In this document: one piece after another, positions 50,970 to 54,392 of the stretch | Layout: each line of letters starts with the position of its first letter | Position numbering within the stretch: position 1 is the stretch's first letter | Source of the DNA: an uncultured Clostridia bacterium | GTDB taxonomy: Bacteria > Bacillota > Clostridia > Christensenellales > Aristaeellaceae | Assembly (NCBI GenBank): GCA_934615235.1 | Contig: CAKTTL010000006.1 | Coordinates: 1 to 54,392 of the forward strand | DNA length: 54,392 nucleotides | Direction: 5' to 3' | Translations under genes and position numbers: made by a program | Notes under the pieces: generated by a model | Database searches by the model: none | What the model saw: only the letters and a program-made list of their open reading frames with translations | Told to the model about the DNA's origin: nothing

Positions 50970-51335
50970 ATGGACGAGCTGCAAGCGGTGCTGACGGCGC
51001 TTTCCGCGCTGCGCGCCCCCCGGGTACAGGACGAATACGATCTGCACGCGCAGGTTGGCGCGGCGCTTGAAACGGCGGCGCTTTCCTTCCGCCATGAAGC
51101 ACCCCTCGCGCCCCGGCGGCGGGCGGATTATCTCTGCGGCTCGGTCGTAATTGAAATCAAACGCGGCAGGCCGCGCACCGCGGCGCTCATGCGCCAGCTC
51201 TCCGGCTATGCCGAAAGCCCGCTGGTTTCGGCCGTGGTGGTCGTTTCCGAACGGCTGCCCGCGCTGCCGGAAACGGTTTGCGGCAAGCCGCTGCGCGCAA
51301 TCGGCCTGCAAAGGCTCTGGGGGGTGGCGCTGTGA
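50970..51335 (+). CDS. Small PD-(D/E)XK nuclease-like protein
   Basis: A 121-residue protein with the core of a PD-(D/E)XK nuclease: Glu34 or Glu43 in the first helix, Asp53 in RRRADYL, then Glu62-x-Lys64 in VVIEIKRG and a Gln76-xxx-Tyr80 motif as in RecB-type nucleases. A final strand (SAVVVVSERL) completes the fold. It is a bare catalytic core with no DNA-binding domain. AGGAGG precedes ATG 50970. It overlaps the SNF2 helicase gene (GTGA), which suggests a joint complex. The nuclease call is inference from motifs. Confidence 0.7.
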   Translation: MDELQAVLTALSALRAPRVQDEYDLHAQVGAALETAALSFRHEAPLAPRRRADYLCGSVVIEIKRGRPRTAALMRQLSGYAESPLVSAVVVVSERLPALPETVCGKPLRAIGLQRLWGVAL

Positions 51336-53251
51336 ACGAAGAACGCGAGCCTTTCCTGCCCGGCTGGCCGGACGACGAGCCGACCGGCTGGCTTTCCGGC
51401 GGCAGCGACGACGCGCCCGAAGCCGAAGAAGTCGACGATTCTTTCGCGGCGCAAGCGCCGCTTCACGCCTCCGAAGCGCCCGGCCAACCGCTTCTGCCCG
51501 CCTATCTGCGTGAAACCGTCCCCGGCGAACGCGCCTACGGTACGCTCAGCTACAACCGCCGCGCCAAATGCTGGACGGTCAAGGCCGACCCGAGCGTGAT
51601 CGAGATGATCGCGCGGCTCTTTCCGGAGAGCGAATGCCCGGCGCGGGGCGAGGCGCGCTTCCCGCTCAACCGGCGCACGGCGGGAAACCTCAACTGGCTG
51701 ATGATGCGCTATCCGCTCGAAATCGCCGCGCGCGACCTGCCCCGCTGGCAGGACGCGATCGAGAGCGCGCGGGAATGGGCGCTGCGCCGCGCCATCGCGG
51801 AAAAATATCCGGAAGCCGTCACGCCGCCCGCCGCTTTTTTTGCAGGCGAACTGATGCCCTTCCAGCAGGAAGGGCTGTCCTACCTGCTGCGCAACGAGCG
51901 CGCGCTGCTGGCGGACGAAATGGGCCTGGGCAAAACGGTACAGGCTATCGCTCTTCTGGCGCAGACGCGGCAGCTGCCGGCGCTGATTATCATCCCGCCG
52001 CATCTGGTGCGCAACTGGCAGCGCGAAATCGCGCAGTTTCTGCGGCTGCCGGGCGGCGTGCGGGTACACGTGCTGCGCGGACTTTCGCCCTACGAGCTGC
52101 CGCAGGCGGATATCTACATCTGCCACTATCTGCTCCTGCGCGGCTGGAAGAAAGCGCTGCCGGGACTCGGCTTCAAAACGCTTATCTTCGACGAAATCCA
52201 GGAGCTGCGCCGCGCGGGCACCGAAAAATACAGCGCCGCAAGCCTGCTCTCGAGCGCGTGCGAGCGCGTCGTCGGCCTGTCCGGCACGCCGATTTACAAC
52301 AAAGGCGGCGAAATCTGGAACGTCGTCAACATTCTCGAGTTTCAGTTCCTTGGCAGCTGGGAAAACTTTACCCGCCAGTGGTGCGACGGCTACGGCCGCG
52401 GCATTGTAATGAAGCCGGAGCTGCTGGGCGAGCACCTGCGCCGCGAGGGGCTGATGCTGCGCCGCACCAAGGCGGACGTGCTGCCCGAACTGCCGCCCAA
52501 GCGGCGGCTTGTGCAGGAAATCGACGCGGACGACGCGCTCTACGAGCGTCTCACGCGCGAGGTGCTGACGAAGCTGCGCCTGCTGCGCGACGGTGAAAAC
52601 CTCACGCCGTCCATGCGCGCGCTGCTGGAAGACCAGGTCAGCCAGCAGGAGCGGCAGGCGACGGGCGTGGCGAAGGCGGCGTACGTATGCGCGTTCGTGC
52701 GCGCGCTGCTGGAAGGCGGCGAAAAGGTGCTGCTGTTCGCGCATCATCACGCGGTGATGGATATTTACCGGCAGGAGCTGCGCGCCTTCTCCCCCGCGTT
52801 CATCACCGGACGCGAGACGGAAGAGGAAAAAGACCGCGCGCAGCGCGCCTTTATGGAAGGGCGAACCGACCTGTGCTGCGTGTCCCTGCGCGCGGCGGCG
52901 GGCATGAACCTGCAGCGCGCCACGTGCGTGGTCTTCGGCGAGCTGGACTGGAGCCCCGCCGTTCACTCGCAGGCCGAGGACCGCGCGCACCGCATCGGCC
53001 AGAAGGATTCGCTGCTTTGCTATTATCTGGTCAGCCCGCGCGGTAGCGATCAGGATATGCAGGAGGCGCTCGGGCTGAAAGTGAGCCAGTTCCTCTCGCT
53101 GATGGGCGATCTGCCCATGCCGCAGGCGCAGGCCGCCGCGTCCGGCGAAATCGCGCGCGAACACGTGCGCAAAATGCTCGCGCGGCTTGCCGAAAGAGAA
53201 AACAAACCGGAGGAAATAGAAACCGAAAATGAAAAAGAAACCGATCTTTAA
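51332..53251 (+). CDS. SNF2-family DNA helicase/ATPase
   Basis: A 639-residue SF2 translocase. Motif I is DEMGLGKT at about residues 194-201, motif II is DEIQ at about 286-289 (usually DEAH or DEAQ), motif III is GLSGTPIYN, and motif VI is RAHRIGQ at about 551-557. The N-terminal 190 residues carry an acidic stretch (DDAPEAEEVDDSF) and no known domain. A GTG start at 51332 overlaps the upstream nuclease stop. A longer frame extends upstream into that gene without a better site. It probably moves along duplex DNA to guide the nuclease. Confidence 0.88.
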   Translation: MNEEREPFLPGWPDDEPTGWLSGGSDDAPEAEEVDDSFAAQAPLHASEAPGQPLLPAYLRETVPGERAYGTLSYNRRAKCWTVKADPSVIEMIARLFPESECPARGEARFPLNRRTAGNLNWLMMRYPLEIAARDLPRWQDAIESAREWALRRAIAEKYPEAVTPPAAFFAGELMPFQQEGLSYLLRNERALLADEMGLGKTVQAIALLAQTRQLPALIIIPPHLVRNWQREIAQFLRLPGGVRVHVLRGLSPYELPQADIYICHYLLLRGWKKALPGLGFKTLIFDEIQELRRAGTEKYSAASLLSSACERVVGLSGTPIYNKGGEIWNVVNILEFQFLGSWENFTRQWCDGYGRGIVMKPELLGEHLRREGLMLRRTKADVLPELPPKRRLVQEIDADDALYERLTREVLTKLRLLRDGENLTPSMRALLEDQVSQQERQATGVAKAAYVCAFVRALLEGGEKVLLFAHHHAVMDIYRQELRAFSPAFITGRETEEEKDRAQRAFMEGRTDLCCVSLRAAAGMNLQRATCVVFGELDWSPAVHSQAEDRAHRIGQKDSLLCYYLVSPRGSDQDMQEALGLKVSQFLSLMGDLPMPQAQAAASGEIAREHVRKMLARLAERENKPEEIETENEKETDL

Positions 53252-54056
53252 GCGCCCGCTCTTTTATCTGCTTCTGTTCGCCGTCTTCTGCGCGGTTTAC
53301 GGATTCACCGGCATCCTGCGCGACGGGCTGGAATCGCGGCAGATCAACGTGACGGTGCAATCGCAAAGCGGCGTGCAGGGCGCGATTCGCGTGGTGCAGC
53401 TGTCCGATCTGCACAGCAAGCATTTCGGCGAGGGCAACTCCGAGCTGCTTGCGCTGATCGCCTCGAAAAAGCCCGATCTGATCGTCACCACGGGCGATAT
53501 GATCGACGTGCACGCAACCGATCTGGAAGGCTGCGTAAACCTCCACCGCAAGCTGGCGGAAATCGCGCCGACGGCGTTTTCCCTGGGCAATCACGAGGTT
53601 GCGCGGGACGACTGGCACGAACTGATCAAACGGCTGAACGAAGCGGGCGCCATTCCACTGGTGGATAACGTGACGACCATTCAGGTAAACGGCCTGCCGG
53701 TGCGCGTGGGCGGCATCATGCGCGCGTCCGAGCTGCCGGAGCTGGATCATCAGGGCCCGATCGATATCCTCCTTTGCCACATGCCGTGCGACCCGAGCGT
53801 TTTCGCCGAGCGCGGCGTCGGGCTCGTCTTCAGCGGCCACGCGCACGGCGGACAGGCGCGCATTCCGATCCTGCATATTCCGCTTTACGCACACGGCGAA
53901 GGTCTGTTTCCCAAATACACCTCCGGGCTTTACACCGAGGACGGCGTTTCAATGATCGTCTCGCGCGGCCTGGGCAACACCGCGCGTCTGGGGATTCGCA
54001 TTCCGCGCGTGCATAACCCGCCTGAAATCATCGTGGCCGAAGTGATTTTTGAATAA
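53229..54056 (+). CDS. Membrane-anchored metallophosphoesterase (YkuE-like)
   Basis: A 275-residue calcineurin-like phosphoesterase. An N-terminal membrane helix (residues 8-29) is followed by all metal motifs: SDLH (about 59-62), GDMID (about 95), GNHE (about 120), CHMP and GHAHGGQ (about 200). It starts 23 bases inside the SNF2 gene. YkuE-like proteins hydrolyse lipid or nucleotide phosphates. The target here is unknown, and the tight overlap may only reflect a compact operon. Confidence 0.88.
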   Translation: MKKKPIFKRPLFYLLLFAVFCAVYGFTGILRDGLESRQINVTVQSQSGVQGAIRVVQLSDLHSKHFGEGNSELLALIASKKPDLIVTTGDMIDVHATDLEGCVNLHRKLAEIAPTAFSLGNHEVARDDWHELIKRLNEAGAIPLVDNVTTIQVNGLPVRVGGIMRASELPELDHQGPIDILLCHMPCDPSVFAERGVGLVFSGHAHGGQARIPILHIPLYAHGEGLFPKYTSGLYTEDGVSMIVSRGLGNTARLGIRIPRVHNPPEIIVAEVIFE

Positions 54057-54113
54057 GCCGCGGAACAAATCGCGCGGGAGAAACGCCTTTTCCGCCTGAA
54101 TTTTCAAACTTTG

Positions 54114-54146
54114 CGCCCTTTTGGGGTTGTTTTCCTCAAAAGGGCG
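54114..54146. promoter_or_regulatory. Inverted repeat overlapping the rimP promoter
   Basis: Arms CGCCCTTTTGGGG and CCTCAAAAGGGCG (12 of 13 bp) flank a 7-base loop that contains the -35 box. It could be an operator, or the terminator of the upstream operon. Confidence 0.45.
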
Positions 54147-54155
54147 TGATATAAT
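54127..54155 (+). promoter_or_regulatory. Predicted rimP operon promoter
   Basis: TTGTTT (54127-54132), 17-base spacer, TATAAT (54150-54155), about 110 bases before rimP. Confidence 0.7.
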
Positions 54156-54197
54156 GACCATCGTGGGTCTGATTATCTGAACCGTTTGTCATGAGCG

Positions 54198-54220
54198 AGA
54201 GTGGGATTTCCCGCTCTTTT
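54198..54220 (+). terminator. Leader hairpin before rimP (attenuator-like)
   Basis: AGAGTGGG and CCCGCTCT arms with ATTT loop, then TTT. It lies between promoter and gene, as in Bacillota nusA operons, where such leader hairpins can attenuate transcription. Confidence 0.65.
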
Positions 54221-54264
54221 ATGTTGATAAGGTTCTTTCCCCGCAAATCCGAAAAGGAGTCCCT

Positions 54265-54392
54265 ATGCCACAGAAGGAAATCCAAACCATCGTCACTCCG
54301 CTTTGCCAGAGGCTGGCGGATAAAATGAACTACGAACTGGTCGACGCCGAGCTTGTAAAAGAAGGGCCCGGGCGTTATTTGCGTATCTACAT
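54265..54392 (+). CDS. rimP: Ribosome maturation factor RimP (partial)
   Basis: Only the first 42 residues are in the window. The frame starts MPQKEIQTIVTPLC and runs through MNYELVDAELVKEG to YLRIY, the conserved start of RimP, which is needed for 30S subunit maturation. AAAAGGAG is upstream of the ATG. It usually heads the rimP-nusA-infB operon. Confidence 0.88.
   Translation, partial: MPQKEIQTIVTPLCQRLADKMNYELVDAELVKEGPGRYLRIY

Noticed and set aside
51206..53164. A 652-codon minus-strand frame opposite the SNF2 gene
   Set aside because: No family features. The plus strand has all helicase motifs.
50970..53251. Prophage remnant
   Set aside because: No integrase, structural or lysis genes nearby. 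Flanked by ordinary chromosomal genes.
1..54392. CRISPR arrays or insertion sequences
   Set aside because: No regularly spaced direct repeats, and no transposase-like frame or terminal repeats with target duplications.

Overview
The window reads as a chromosomal segment of a fairly GC-rich Bacillota (class Clostridia), possibly of the Christensenellales type. This rests on GGAGG ribosome-binding sites, LplA/LplB/LplC-type oligosaccharide ABC transporters, LL-diaminopimelate aminotransferase, a short ProB, Hsp33, a clostridial-type 6S RNA and a rimP locus with a leader hairpin. The lineage is inferred from gene content only. No phage, insertion sequence or CRISPR array is visible.

Left accessory block (1-8887): a minus-strand transporter operon (permease, permease, solute-binding protein), then a second, lipobox-bearing solute-binding protein and a membrane-anchored AraC-type regulator cut by the window edge. 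An (alpha/alpha)6-barrel glycosidase gene is transcribed divergently. A tRNA-Trp gene (9051-9122) lies at the border, with its 3' end facing this block.

Housekeeping middle (9177-30655): secreted protein, zinc-ribbon protein, DnaK, GNAT acetyltransferase, a 37-residue membrane peptide, 6S RNA, proBAC, an MFS/GH39/sugar isomerase operon, dapL-dapF, and a long minus-strand series of lipoprotein, TPR, HEAT-like, Hsp33, methyltransferase and YesL-like genes.

Second sugar block (30798-40696): a GH36-like glycosidase, an AraC regulator in operon with a DHDPS-family aldolase and a HAD phosphatase, then a solute-binding protein with two permeases and a metallo-beta-lactamase-fold protein. All three promoters here carry the same tandem TGTC operator at the same distance from the -35 box, so the AraC gene probably controls the whole block, itself included. 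The glycosidases lack signal peptides, which fits uptake of oligosaccharides followed by cytoplasmic hydrolysis.

Right part (40858-54392): thioredoxin reductase, an AGCS amino-acid symporter, a minus-strand series (beta-helix protein, SH3/PG-binding/PDZ protein, acetyltransferase, GH106-like glycosidase), then a tightly overlapped plus-strand trio (PD-(D/E)XK-like nuclease, SNF2 helicase, metallophosphoesterase) and the start of rimP. The nuclease-helicase-phosphoesterase trio and the AraC regulon are the most interesting items. Long perfect hairpins with a shared core recur at three intergenic sites.
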